Under the pieces are notes generated by a model. The model was not told the origin of the DNA. It ran no database searches and worked only from the letters and a program-made list of their open reading frames with translations. From Oscillospiraceae bacterium (GTDB lineage Bacteria > Bacillota > Clostridia > Oscillospirales > Oscillospiraceae): a DNA stretch of 52,307 bases. A program made the position numbers and the translations under genes. Below, one piece after another: positions 40,983 to 49,900 of this stretch. The stretch spans positions 1 to 52,307 of the forward strand of contig JAFQZI010000073.1 in assembly GCA_017406005.1 (NCBI GenBank). The letters are read 5' to 3'. How positions within the stretch are numbered: position 1 is the stretch's first letter; each line of letters begins with the position of its first letter.

Positions 40983-41702
40983 ATGATAAAACTAATCCTG
41001 AATGTTACATTAATGGTTATTCTCGCTTTGTGCATCTGGGGTGGCTTTAAGCGTGGCCTGATCGGGGGCATAGCCGGTTTTCTTGCTGTGCTGATCGCCC
41101 TGGTTTCTGCCAATGCCCTCACAACAAGATACGGGAAGGAGGTTGTTCCTGCCCTGAGCCCGTTCGTTGGAGGATTCATCGATTCCGAGACGAATACCGA
41201 TGAAATCCTTGCAAACCTCGGCTACGGGAATACCGACCTTTCTTTGGAGGATATCCTCGAGCAGGACACCTCTCTCCGCTATGATTATGCCTATGAATGC
41301 CTTCGGTCTGTTGGGTTTTACAGTGCCATATCGGAAGATCTTGCTGGGGAAGCGGTTTCCTATTCCAATCGGATGGGGATAAGCGTTACATCGGCTGTCA
41401 TTACAGTAGCCTGCAATGCTATTGCTTATGTGGGGTGTACAACCATCGCCTTTATCATGATCCTTATCCTCATCAATGCTGTGATGGACATGATCAATCT
41501 GGATTTTCATCTGCCCAATGTCGATGTGATTGACGAAGTAGCTGGAGCTGGTATGGGCTTTGTGAAAGGCTTTACGTACTGTGTGCTCTTGTGCTGGCTG
41601 TTGGGGTTTCTAGGTCTCATCATTGGCAAGGACACCTGTGATACTACCCCGCTCATCAGCTTCTTCCAGGCATTCCGGTTTATCACAAGATTTTTAGTGT
41701 AA
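40983..41702 (+). CDS. CvpA family membrane protein
   Basis: 239 residues with four or more hydrophobic helices. The N-terminal pattern (LILNVTLMVILALCIWGGFK then RGLIGGIAGFLAVLIALVSA) and the late DEVAGAGMGFVKGFTYCVLL match the CvpA/colicin V production family. CvpA is linked to envelope function and colicin or bile stress in other bacteria; its molecular role is unsettled. A GAGGTGAAACA site precedes ATG 40983. The Clp ATPase gene follows after 16 bases. Confidence 0.85.
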   Translation: MIKLILNVTLMVILALCIWGGFKRGLIGGIAGFLAVLIALVSANALTTRYGKEVVPALSPFVGGFIDSETNTDEILANLGYGNTDLSLEDILEQDTSLRYDYAYECLRSVGFYSAISEDLAGEAVSYSNRMGISVTSAVITVACNAIAYVGCTTIAFIMILILINAVMDMINLDFHLPNVDVIDEVAGAGMGFVKGFTYCVLLCWLLGFLGLIIGKDTCDTTPLISFFQAFRFITRFLV

Positions 41703-41718
41703 TTCCTTAGGAGATACT

Positions 41719-44064
41719 ATGCAGACAGTAATGTGTTCCCGCTGCGGGAAGAATGTGGCGGTGATCTTTATTACCAAAATCGATGGCAATGGACAGTCCA
41801 AAAACGAAGGCCTTTGCCTGAAGTGTGCCCGCGAGCTTCATATCAAGCCCGTGGATGATATTATGAATCGTTTCGGCATATCTGATGATGACCTTGACAA
41901 TATTACCGGAGAGGCTATGAATTTTCTAAGCGGTATGGAAGGAGAATCCGATGCTTCAGATGATCCTTCCTCTGAAGATGAAGGCAAAACGGCAACTTTT
42001 CCGTTTTTCGGCCGGCTTTTCGGCAATCTTGCCCGCGGGGGCGATCCAAAGCAGGATCCCCATTCGGAAAACCCTACGAAGCAGCAGAAGGATTCTTCCC
42101 GTCCTGCAAAGCACAAATATCTGGATAATTACTGCATTGATCTGACAACGCGAGCGTCCGAGGGAAAGTTGGATGCCATGATCGGCCGGGAAGAAGAGCT
42201 CGAGCGCGTCATTCAGATTCTCAATCGGCGCCAGAAAAACAATCCCTGTCTGATCGGAAACCCCGGGGTAGGCAAAACGGCAATTGCCGAAGGTCTTGCC
42301 CAGCGGATTGCTATGGGCAGCGTTCCGGTAAAACTGCAGGAAAAGCAGGTTTTTCTCCTGGACCTGACCTCTCTGGTAGCGGGCACACAGTTCCGCGGCC
42401 AGTTCGAAAGCCGTATGAAGGGCCTGATTGAAGAAATCCGCCGCCAGGGCAACATTATTCTCGTCATTGACGAAATCCATACCATTGTTGGAGCGGGGGA
42501 TGCAGAAGGCAGTATGAATGCTGCCAATATTCTCAAGCCGGCCCTCTCTCGAGGCGAGATCCAGGTCATCGGGGCCACAACCTTTAATGAATACCGCAAG
42601 CATATTGAAAAGGATTCCGCCCTCGAACGCCGTTTTCAGCCGGTTACGGTGGAAGAACCCTCCATTGAAGACAGCGTCAAAATCATCGAAGGCATTGCCC
42701 ATTATTATGAGGAGTTTCATGGCGTCTCCATCCCGAAGGAGATGTGCCGTTATGCCGTAACCCTGAGTGAGCGGTATATAACCGACCGCTATCTTCCCGA
42801 CAAAGCAATTGACCTTCTGGACGAGGCTTGTTCCGATGTTAACCTGAAGGATAAGAATATCTCCCGTAGCATGATCGTCAACCGGGACCTCGAGAATGTC
42901 CGTTTCGAGCGAAACGCCCTCATGACTGAAGCCATCCCGGAGGATGTCGTCAACTCACAGGAATATCTGGACAAGCGGTACGCCCGCATTGCCGAGCTGC
43001 GCACGAAAGAAATACAGCTCGACCGCGAGCGGGCGGAACTTGAAGCCCTCGGCCGTCCGGAACTCACCATTGACAATCTTGCCCGGATCATTGAGCTTTG
43101 GACGAAGATTCCCGCTTCCAGCATTAAGGAAGGGGAGTTGGAGCACCTTGCCGGGATGAATGCCCGGCTGAAAGAGCATATCATCGGGCAGGATGAAGCG
43201 GTTGACGCGGTCTGTTCCGCCATCAAACGCAGCAGGATCGGGCTGAAGGCAAAACGCAAGCCGGTCAGCTTCATCTTTACGGGGAGCACAGGCGTAGGTA
43301 AAACGGAACTTGTCAAACGACTTGCCGCTGATCTGTTCGATTCACCTGAATCCCTGATTCGTCTGGATATGTCCGAGTTTATGGAGAAGTTTGCGGTTTC
43401 CCGCATTATTGGTTCCCCACCGGGCTATATCGGCTATGACGAGGCCGGACAGCTGACGGAAAAGATTCGCCGTAAACCCTATTCGGTTATCCTCTTTGAC
43501 GAGATCGAAAAGGCACATCCGGATGTGATGAACATTCTCCTTCAGATTCTGGATGATGGACATATCACCGATGCGCAGGGCCGCAATGTCAATTTTGAAA
43601 ACACTATCATTATCATGACGACAAATGCCGGAAGCACTTCCAAATCCGGTGGCATCGGCTTTGGCGGTACGCTCAGTGATCTATCGAAGGATCGTGCCAT
43701 GAAAGCTCTTTCTGAATTTCTACGTCCCGAGTTTATGAACCGCGTGGATGAGATTGTCTGCTTCAACCAGCTGACGGAAGAGAATTTTGCCGCCATTGCT
43801 GTCATCATGCTCCGGGAGCTGAAAGATGCTCTTGCTACGCGCGGCATCGACCTCACATGGTCCGAAGACATCCCTGCCTGGCTTGTCCGGAAAGGCTATT
43901 CCGTCACCTACGGTGCGCGTAATCTCCGCCGCCTGATCCAGAAAGAAATCGAAGACCCCGCCGCCGAAGCGGTGATTTCCTTTGCTGCTACGGGCAACGG
44001 CACTGCCGCTTCCTGCGTTACCCTTTCTCTCGCCGACGATACCATCCTTCCCAGCGTCTCCTGA
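41719..44064 (+). CDS. ATP-dependent Clp protease ATP-binding subunit with N-terminal zinc finger (ClpE-like)
   Basis: 781 residues. The N-terminus is a CxxC...CxxC zinc finger (C6, C9, C33, C36: MCSRCGKN and LCLKCAREL) instead of the usual Clp N repeats, as in ClpE. AAA1: GNPGVGKTAIAEGLAQ near residue 181 and VIDEIHTIVGAGDAEG. A UvrB/C-like coiled segment (KRYARIAELRTKEIQLDRER) lies between the domains. AAA2: FTGSTGVGKTELVKR near residue 521 and VILFDEIEKAHPDV. It unfolds proteins, possibly for ClpP, which is not nearby. A TTAGGAGATACT site precedes ATG 41719. Confidence 0.93.
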   Translation: MQTVMCSRCGKNVAVIFITKIDGNGQSKNEGLCLKCARELHIKPVDDIMNRFGISDDDLDNITGEAMNFLSGMEGESDASDDPSSEDEGKTATFPFFGRLFGNLARGGDPKQDPHSENPTKQQKDSSRPAKHKYLDNYCIDLTTRASEGKLDAMIGREEELERVIQILNRRQKNNPCLIGNPGVGKTAIAEGLAQRIAMGSVPVKLQEKQVFLLDLTSLVAGTQFRGQFESRMKGLIEEIRRQGNIILVIDEIHTIVGAGDAEGSMNAANILKPALSRGEIQVIGATTFNEYRKHIEKDSALERRFQPVTVEEPSIEDSVKIIEGIAHYYEEFHGVSIPKEMCRYAVTLSERYITDRYLPDKAIDLLDEACSDVNLKDKNISRSMIVNRDLENVRFERNALMTEAIPEDVVNSQEYLDKRYARIAELRTKEIQLDRERAELEALGRPELTIDNLARIIELWTKIPASSIKEGELEHLAGMNARLKEHIIGQDEAVDAVCSAIKRSRIGLKAKRKPVSFIFTGSTGVGKTELVKRLAADLFDSPESLIRLDMSEFMEKFAVSRIIGSPPGYIGYDEAGQLTEKIRRKPYSVILFDEIEKAHPDVMNILLQILDDGHITDAQGRNVNFENTIIIMTTNAGSTSKSGGIGFGGTLSDLSKDRAMKALSEFLRPEFMNRVDEIVCFNQLTEENFAAIAVIMLRELKDALATRGIDLTWSEDIPAWLVRKGYSVTYGARNLRRLIQKEIEDPAAEAVISFAATGNGTAASCVTLSLADDTILPSVS

Positions 44065-44122
44065 CACGGCCAATTTGTCATTTATCATTTATATTTTTTT
44101 ATTTTGTAAGGAGGTCATCCCT

Positions 44123-44809
44123 ATGTCTGAAACCACATCCTACTCTCTCCCCGTAATTCTCTCCATCTGCGACCATACCCTTCTCCGCACCGACTGCACT
44201 TCTGCTGAAATCCGCACCCTCTGCGATCAGGCTATGAAGTATCACTGTGCATCCGTTTGTATTCCACCCTGCCATGTTGCCGGGGCTAAACGCTACTGTG
44301 GCGATAAGCTGAAAATCTGTACGGTCATCGGGTTCCCCAATGGCTACAGCACAACTGCCTCTAAGGCTTTTGAAACAGCGGACGCTGTCAGCAACGGTGC
44401 TGACGAAGTTGATATGGTTATCAATCTTTCCATGGTGAAGGATGGCTGCTGGCAGGAAGTCCTGGACGATATTGTCGCAGTTCGTAAGGCCGCTGAGGGT
44501 GTCATCCTGAAAGTCATCATCGAGTGCTGCCTTCTCACGGAAGAGGAGAAAGTCAAACTCTGTGAAATCGTTTCGGCTTCAGGTGCTGATTTTATTAAAA
44601 CTTCTACCGGCTTTTCCACGGGCGGGGCTACCTTTGAAGATGTTAAGCTCATGCGTGCCAACTGCCCCGAATCAGTACAGGTTAAGGCCGCCGGAGGGAT
44701 CTCCTCCATCGCGGATGCGGAAGAATTTATGCGTCTCGGTGCCACACGTCTCGGCACCAGCCGGATTGTAAAGATTGCCATCGCGCAGGAAAAAGAAAAG
44801 GCAGAATGA
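44123..44809 (+). CDS. deoC: Deoxyribose-phosphate aldolase
   Basis: 228 residues from ATG 44123, behind AAGGAGGT at 44108-44115. It splits 2-deoxyribose-5-phosphate to acetaldehyde and glyceraldehyde-3-phosphate. The Schiff-base lysine is in DFIKTSTGFSTGGAT; a second conserved Lys lies in VILKVIIECCLLTEEEK, and CTVIGFPNGYSTTASKAFE is the usual family block. It serves deoxynucleoside salvage together with udp elsewhere in the window. Its stop overlaps the next gene by 4 bases. Confidence 0.96.
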   Translation: MSETTSYSLPVILSICDHTLLRTDCTSAEIRTLCDQAMKYHCASVCIPPCHVAGAKRYCGDKLKICTVIGFPNGYSTTASKAFETADAVSNGADEVDMVINLSMVKDGCWQEVLDDIVAVRKAAEGVILKVIIECCLLTEEEKVKLCEIVSASGADFIKTSTGFSTGGATFEDVKLMRANCPESVQVKAAGGISSIADAEEFMRLGATRLGTSRIVKIAIAQEKEKAE

Positions 44810-46128
44810 GCCCTTTTAAGAAGATCGCGACAGCGCTTGTCATTCTTGTGTTCTGCCTGCTGCTTTCCTCTCTTACCTTGCCCTCATGGGGAGGAGGAAT
44901 TGCGCAAACAGAGGGCGAGATGTCTTCTGCTGTTGTGGCAAGCCCCGTTTCCTTTACTTTTCCATGGAAGAGGGGATCTACTGCTGGAGCAGACGAAGCA
45001 TCTTCTTCTGCTGTAGCCGAACCTGTTTCAACTCCTGAGCCAACTCCCTCACCTACTCCATCTCCGATTCCTGTTCTGGGTGTTTCTTATCCGTGGAATA
45101 CGGAATCCCTCACGCTTAAGCTTAAGTCTGCTGACGTTTCTTCCGTGCTTTCTTCCCTCTCATCTTTTCCAAACCTTACGCATCTCACTATCCCGGCAGA
45201 TCCGGCAGATCCTTCCTCCTTTACCGCATCAGATTTCATAACCCTTTCCAAAGCGCTTCCTCAAACAGAAATCAACTGCACGTTTGATCTTTACAGCCAG
45301 CGGCTGAATACGGTTTCAACAACACGCTTGGAGTACCTGCAAACGCCGATTGGAGATCTCGGGCTTGACGTTTTCTGGAGGCTTCTTCCATATCTCCATC
45401 ATCTCGCTTATCTTTCGTTCGATCGGTGTGATACCACGGATGAAGCCTGTGCAAACCTTCGGGATGCTTTTCCCAATACCGAGATCGTTTGGCGTGTTTA
45501 TTTCTCGCCCTTTTCCTGCATGACGGATATCGAGACCATCTGGGCTTCAGTTGATCTCCGGGACGAGACCTGTTCTTCCCTGAAATACTGCACAAAAGTT
45601 AAAAATCTTGACATCGGTCATTCCGCCATGACGGATCTCAGTTTTCTCGATTATATGCCTGATCTTGAGGTTCTTATCATTGCCTGCAGTGATTTTGAGG
45701 ATATTTCCCATGTCGCAAGCTGTAAAAACCTGAAGTATCTGGAAGTGTGTGAGTGCTTTCGCCTGAAAGATCTCTCTCCGATAGCTGAGTTGAAGAATCT
45801 GGAGCACCTTAATGTGGGTGATCTCATGGTCTCGGATATTTCCTGTCTCTACAGCTTAACAGAGTGCAAAAATCTCAAGCGTTTCTATGCGCCAAATATG
45901 CGAAATTATGAACTTGACATGGAGAAGGAAGAAGGAATCTTCCGGACGCTGCTCCCCGGGGTGGAAATGGATTTCAGCAAAACATATATGGGTCTTGGCT
46001 CGCTGAACGGCCATTGGCGCTATGTCGATGGCTTTAACGGTGGTACCTATACAGAGCCATACAGGCGTATTCGGGAGATTTTCCGTTATGAAGACGGCAT
46101 TATGAGCCAACCCCGCCTGCTCTATTAA
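44806..46128 (+). CDS. Exported leucine-rich-repeat protein
   Basis: 440 residues. A basic start and one hydrophobic helix (FKKIATALVILVFCLLLSSL) give an export signal or anchor without a clear lipobox. Residues about 70-90 are a Pro-Thr-Ser linker (TPEPTPSPTPSPIPV). From about residue 95 leucine-rich repeats appear, e.g. PNLTHLTIPAD, KVKNLDIGHSAMTDLSFL, KNLKYLEVCE and KNLEHLNVGDLMVSDISCL. It likely binds a protein or surface ligand. Its ATG overlaps the deoC stop by 4 bases, an odd pairing of a metabolic enzyme with a surface protein. No named family is recognised beyond LRR. Confidence 0.85.
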   Translation: MSPFKKIATALVILVFCLLLSSLTLPSWGGGIAQTEGEMSSAVVASPVSFTFPWKRGSTAGADEASSSAVAEPVSTPEPTPSPTPSPIPVLGVSYPWNTESLTLKLKSADVSSVLSSLSSFPNLTHLTIPADPADPSSFTASDFITLSKALPQTEINCTFDLYSQRLNTVSTTRLEYLQTPIGDLGLDVFWRLLPYLHHLAYLSFDRCDTTDEACANLRDAFPNTEIVWRVYFSPFSCMTDIETIWASVDLRDETCSSLKYCTKVKNLDIGHSAMTDLSFLDYMPDLEVLIIACSDFEDISHVASCKNLKYLEVCECFRLKDLSPIAELKNLEHLNVGDLMVSDISCLYSLTECKNLKRFYAPNMRNYELDMEKEEGIFRTLLPGVEMDFSKTYMGLGSLNGHWRYVDGFNGGTYTEPYRRIREIFRYEDGIMSQPRLLY

Positions 46129-46161
46129 ATAATCGGGGCGGATTTTTCCGCCCCGATTATT
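46128..46161 (+). terminator. Bidirectional terminator after the LRR gene
   Basis: A 15-bp perfect stem AATAATCGGGGCGGA / TCCGCCCCGATTATT with a TTTT loop, overlapping the stop codon. It also lies after the convergent oxidoreductase gene. Confidence 0.9.
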
Positions 46162-46178
46162 AATTGGATCTTGTTTTT

Positions 46179-48788
46179 CTATTTCCCGCTCATTTTCCGG
46201 ATAGCAATTTTCCTCTGCCGCTCTGCGATAAATTCTGGCAGCACCTTCGGCCGGTCGAAGTATTCGATGCTCTCAACATTTGTGCGCTTGCGCAGATGGA
46301 TAGCATCGAACTTGCACCGCGTTGTGCAGACGCCGCACCCGAGACACTTGTTCGGGTCAACAAATGAGGCTCCGCAGCCAAGGCAGCGTGCAGTCTCTTT
46401 TTTAAGCTGCTCTTCTGTTAAGGTCATGCGGTCATCGCGAAAACTGGAAGCCTTTGCTTCGTCTTTCCCGGGCTTTTGACGCTCTTCTGTATTGCATTCC
46501 CGCTTCACGGTGTCAAAGTTCACATTGTCCTTGTCAAAAGCGTGATACGTCAGGCGGTCACGGCCGATTGTGAGGCTTTGCCCCTTGTGTACATAACGGT
46601 GGATAGAAATAGCTCCCTGTTTTCCCTGTGCGATGGCATCGATGGCAAACTTTGGTCCTGTGAAGGCGTCACCGCCGACGAAGATATCTTTCTGTTTCGT
46701 CTGATAGGTGAATCCGTCTGCTTCCACGCGTCCTTTTTCATCAAATTTGAGTTCTCCGAGATCCAGGCCTTCCAGATCAATCCGCTGGCCGATTGCTGCA
46801 AGAACAGCATCACACTTGACTTTTTTGTCACCTTCACACACAAGCGCGGTCACCTTGCCGTTTTTGCCTTCTATTTCGAGAGGCTTGTGCTCAAACAGGA
46901 ACTTTACTCCTTCTTCTTTCGCTTCGGCGACTTCGGCCGGGTCTGCCGGCATGTCGCTTTCTTTCCTGCGGTAGGCAACCGTTACATCTGCCCCAAGGCG
47001 CACAGCCGTGCGTGCCACATCCATGGCCACATTCCCGCCGCCGACTACAACCACCTTCTTGCCGACAGTTGGTTTTGCTCCCGCGTTCACTTCGCGAAGG
47101 AAGTCAATACCGCCCCATACGCCTTTCAATTCTTCGCCGGGAATCCCCAGCGAGGCCGATTTCTGTGCACCGACTGCCAGATAGAAAGCATCAAAACCCT
47201 GTTCGCGGAGCTGCTGAATGGTGACGTCCTTTCCAACATCAACTCCGCAGCGGAAGATGACGCCCAGTTCCTTGAGCACGTCAATTTCTGCGTCAAGCAC
47301 CGGCTTCTCCAGCCGGAAGTTCGGAATCCCGTACCGAAGCATCCCGCCGGGCTGATCATTCTTTTCGAATACCGTTACTTTGTAATTGTCTGCTGCCAGA
47401 TAATACGCGCAGCTGAGGCCTGCAGGCCCTGCACCGATCACGGCAATTTTCTTGTCGCTGAAGTTGTAAAGTTTCTTTGGCACAAAGCGGGTGTCACGGT
47501 CAAGTTCCCTGTCGGCAATGAATTTCTTTACCTCGTCAATGGCAACAGCCTGGTCAATTTGTGCACGGGTGCATTCATCCTCGCATTTGCGGTTGCATAC
47601 GCGGCCGCACACGGCAGGGAAGGGGTTTTCTTTCTTGATGAGTTCCAGCGCATCGAGATAACGCCCCTGCGCTGCGAGCTTGAGGTAGCCCTGCACGGCA
47701 ATGTGCGCCGGGCAGGCAGTTTTGCAGGGGGCGGTTCCCTCCGGCGCGATGTATTCCCGGTTGGTGCGGTGTTCCGGGTTCCAGTGCTCCGGTGTCCATT
47801 CAATGTCATCCGGCAGTTCCATGTGTTTGTGCTCAATGGGGTTGATTGCGCAGAGCTTCTGCCCCATCTGGATGGCATTGTTAGCGCAGTGATCCGTGCA
47901 TTGCCCGCAGGCAACGCATTTTTCCTCGTCGATTTCGGCAACATAGTTGCTTTTGGAAGTATCCGGTGTGTTGTAGTACTGTGTTACCCCCAGCGCTAGG
48001 CAGCTTTCCGGTTGGCAGTTGCAGATGGCAAAGGTCTCGCCCTGATGCAGTGTGGTGATCTGGTGTACGCATCCGCGTTCATCGCATTTCTTTATCAGTT
48101 CCTTGGCTTCTGCTACCGTAACCGGCTTTCCCTTGCCCGTGCGGTTGAACATATCCGCCACATGACCCATAAAGATGCAAAGGCCTTCGTCCAGGTCCCC
48201 GCTTCCTTCTCCCATCAGTCTGCGCACGCGTCGGCACTGGCAGGGGGTGATGCTCAGGTGGCCGTCGTTGTCCTCAATGTATTTGCTCACACGCTCATTG
48301 TCGATCTGCTGTGCCTCTGCCGGGATTGCACTCTCAACCGGAATCACGCGCATGATGCCGGCACCCATCGGCGTGTTTGGCGCATGCTCAATCTGGCTGG
48401 TTGTCGCATGCCCGTGGAATGCATAGGCAATTTCAGGATGCGCCAGGCAGAATTTCTCGTTGATCAGCAGGAACTCGAAAATCCCCGGGGTATAGGGTGG
48501 CAGCAGATAGATCTCCATCCCTACTTTGGGCACGACGACCTGTACTACCAGCCCAATATCCGTGATTTCCCGCAAAATTTCTCGTGTCTGCTTAACGGGC
48601 AGCTTTGCTTTCCGGGCGATCAGTGGCACAAGAGCCGGTTTCATATCGGTCATCGCGAGCATAACGGCAATCTGCTCGTCGGTGATCCACTGCTCAAAGA
48701 GCCTGTACTCCGCGCATTTCGGCGTGATGGTATAATGACCACCATTGATTTTTTCACACAGCTGAATCAGATTCTGTCTCACTTCCAT
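46179..48788 (-). CDS. Multidomain Fe-S/FAD pyridine-nucleotide oxidoreductase
   Basis: 869 residues. Residues about 1-110 look like a winged-helix region (DEQIAVMLAMTDMKPALVPL). Residues about 180-265 hold cysteine clusters (TPCQCRRVRR, CDERGCVHQ, CNCQPESCLALG). A ferredoxin site CVACGQCTDHC follows. Residues about 350-800 resemble the GltD/NfnB-type module: CKTACPAHIAVQGYL, CGRVCNRKCEDECTRAQ, FAD site AVIGAGPAGLSCAYYL and NAD(P) site VVVGGGNVAMDVARTAVRLG. The C-terminus has another Fe-S site (CLGCGVCTTRC). Electron donor and acceptor are unknown. It is a single gene with its own promoter. Confidence 0.9.
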   Translation of the reverse strand: MEVRQNLIQLCEKINGGHYTITPKCAEYRLFEQWITDEQIAVMLAMTDMKPALVPLIARKAKLPVKQTREILREITDIGLVVQVVVPKVGMEIYLLPPYTPGIFEFLLINEKFCLAHPEIAYAFHGHATTSQIEHAPNTPMGAGIMRVIPVESAIPAEAQQIDNERVSKYIEDNDGHLSITPCQCRRVRRLMGEGSGDLDEGLCIFMGHVADMFNRTGKGKPVTVAEAKELIKKCDERGCVHQITTLHQGETFAICNCQPESCLALGVTQYYNTPDTSKSNYVAEIDEEKCVACGQCTDHCANNAIQMGQKLCAINPIEHKHMELPDDIEWTPEHWNPEHRTNREYIAPEGTAPCKTACPAHIAVQGYLKLAAQGRYLDALELIKKENPFPAVCGRVCNRKCEDECTRAQIDQAVAIDEVKKFIADRELDRDTRFVPKKLYNFSDKKIAVIGAGPAGLSCAYYLAADNYKVTVFEKNDQPGGMLRYGIPNFRLEKPVLDAEIDVLKELGVIFRCGVDVGKDVTIQQLREQGFDAFYLAVGAQKSASLGIPGEELKGVWGGIDFLREVNAGAKPTVGKKVVVVGGGNVAMDVARTAVRLGADVTVAYRRKESDMPADPAEVAEAKEEGVKFLFEHKPLEIEGKNGKVTALVCEGDKKVKCDAVLAAIGQRIDLEGLDLGELKFDEKGRVEADGFTYQTKQKDIFVGGDAFTGPKFAIDAIAQGKQGAISIHRYVHKGQSLTIGRDRLTYHAFDKDNVNFDTVKRECNTEERQKPGKDEAKASSFRDDRMTLTEEQLKKETARCLGCGASFVDPNKCLGCGVCTTRCKFDAIHLRKRTNVESIEYFDRPKVLPEFIAERQRKIAIRKMSGK

Positions 48789-48844
48789 TTGAACTCCTCC
48801 TTATTTCTCTCGAATATTCCCCATCTGTTTTTTGTTCTTTTTTC

Positions 48845-48873
48845 AGTTTAAGCGATCGGAAAACAAAAGTCAA
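48845..48873 (-). promoter_or_regulatory. Promoter of the oxidoreductase gene
   Basis: On the minus strand, TTGACT (48868-48873), a 17-base spacer and TAAACT (48845-48850). It is divergent from the promoter at 48900-48928. Confidence 0.55.
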
Positions 48874-48899
48874 TAACTCTCGTCGGGAAAAAAATGTGA

Positions 48900-48928
48900 T
48901 TGTTGTGCGAGAAAAAATGTGATACAAT
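48900..48928 (+). promoter_or_regulatory. Promoter of the acyltransferase-like gene
   Basis: TTGTTG (48900-48905), a 17-base spacer and TACAAT (48923-48928), about 32 bases before ATG 48961. Confidence 0.6.
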
Positions 48929-48960
48929 TGCAACAACATCTTTTGAAAGGTGGGGAAAAC

Positions 48961-49851
48961 ATGTTTGGTAGACGGGCAGACGGGCGAAGAGTCAAAGGTA
49001 TCGATCCCGTAATGCAGATCACCTCTTATGTAATGCCCATGCGGTGTGATGCGCAGGTCTTCCTGAAGCATCGGGCAGACATGGAAAAACTTACAAGATA
49101 TATCCGGCAACAGAAGCAGGAGAAAAACCAGCAGATTTCCCATATGCAGATTGTGGTCGCGGCCTATGTACGTGCCATCAGCCGCAATCCGGAAGTCAAC
49201 CGTTTTGTGATGAATAAACAGCTCTTTGCCCGGAATAACTGTTCGGTTGCCTTCACCATTCTTAAGAACCCTGCGGATGCCGATGAAGGAGAATCCGTTG
49301 TGAAAATCAAGTTCGATCTCACGGATACGATCTATGACGTGCGTGACCGTATGGCTGCCGCTGTTGCGGCGAATCGGGGAGATCAGCCTGCCGGTTTTGT
49401 GGATAAACTTCTGAGCTCCCTTTTCGTGGTTCCCGGGCTTGCTACCTGTATCGTAGGGCTTGTCCGTTTTCTGGATCGTTACGGCATCGCTCCCAGCGTT
49501 CTTATTGAGGAGCTTCCGTTCTATGTCGGTATGTACGTTACCAATACAGCATCCATCGGTGTTCACGATGTCAACCATCATATTTATAACTGGGGCAATG
49601 TCAGCCTGTTTTTGGGTATGGGTACAACGGAAAAGGTTGCCGTCGTGGAGGATGGTGTAGCCCGTATGAAGCGTTTTCTTCCCATTGGAATCACGGCGGA
49701 CGAGCGTGTCTGCTCCGGTGCTCACTATGCCCGCTTCTTTTCTGACTGGCGGCATTATATGGAACATCCGGAACAATTGGAACTTCCGCCGGAATCTGTT
49801 CGGTTTGACCAGGGGCTAGAATACCATGAGGCGAAAATAACGCAGTCCTGA
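48961..49851 (+). CDS. 2-oxoacid dehydrogenase acyltransferase-like (CAT fold) protein, degenerate active site
   Basis: 296 residues from ATG 48961 behind AAAGGTGGGG. The C-terminal half resembles the catalytic domain of E2 acyltransferases and chloramphenicol acetyltransferase. There is no lipoyl or subunit-binding domain. The catalytic HxxxDG motif is replaced: the segment reads ITADERVCSGAHYARFF where E2/CAT proteins have HxxxDG before the same ARF pattern, so His becomes Glu and Asp becomes Ser. The N-terminal part (MPMRCDAQVFLKHRADMEKL) fits the fold. No E1, E3 or lipoate genes lie nearby. A catalytic role is doubtful. Confidence 0.8.
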   Translation: MFGRRADGRRVKGIDPVMQITSYVMPMRCDAQVFLKHRADMEKLTRYIRQQKQEKNQQISHMQIVVAAYVRAISRNPEVNRFVMNKQLFARNNCSVAFTILKNPADADEGESVVKIKFDLTDTIYDVRDRMAAAVAANRGDQPAGFVDKLLSSLFVVPGLATCIVGLVRFLDRYGIAPSVLIEELPFYVGMYVTNTASIGVHDVNHHIYNWGNVSLFLGMGTTEKVAVVEDGVARMKRFLPIGITADERVCSGAHYARFFSDWRHYMEHPEQLELPPESVRFDQGLEYHEAKITQS

Positions 49852-49865
49852 GCAGACAGATTTTG

Positions 49866-49894
49866 TTGACAAAAAGCTTTTATGGTGCTATGAT
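49866..49894 (+). promoter_or_regulatory. Promoter of the thrS T-box leader
   Basis: TTGACA (49866-49871), a 17-base spacer and TATGAT (49889-49894). Confidence 0.8.
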
Positions 49895-49900
49895 GAGTCC

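Noticed and set aside
46476-47999. 507-codon plus-strand frame over the oxidoreductase
   Set aside because: Phe/Cys/Val-rich complement of a clearly conserved FAD protein.
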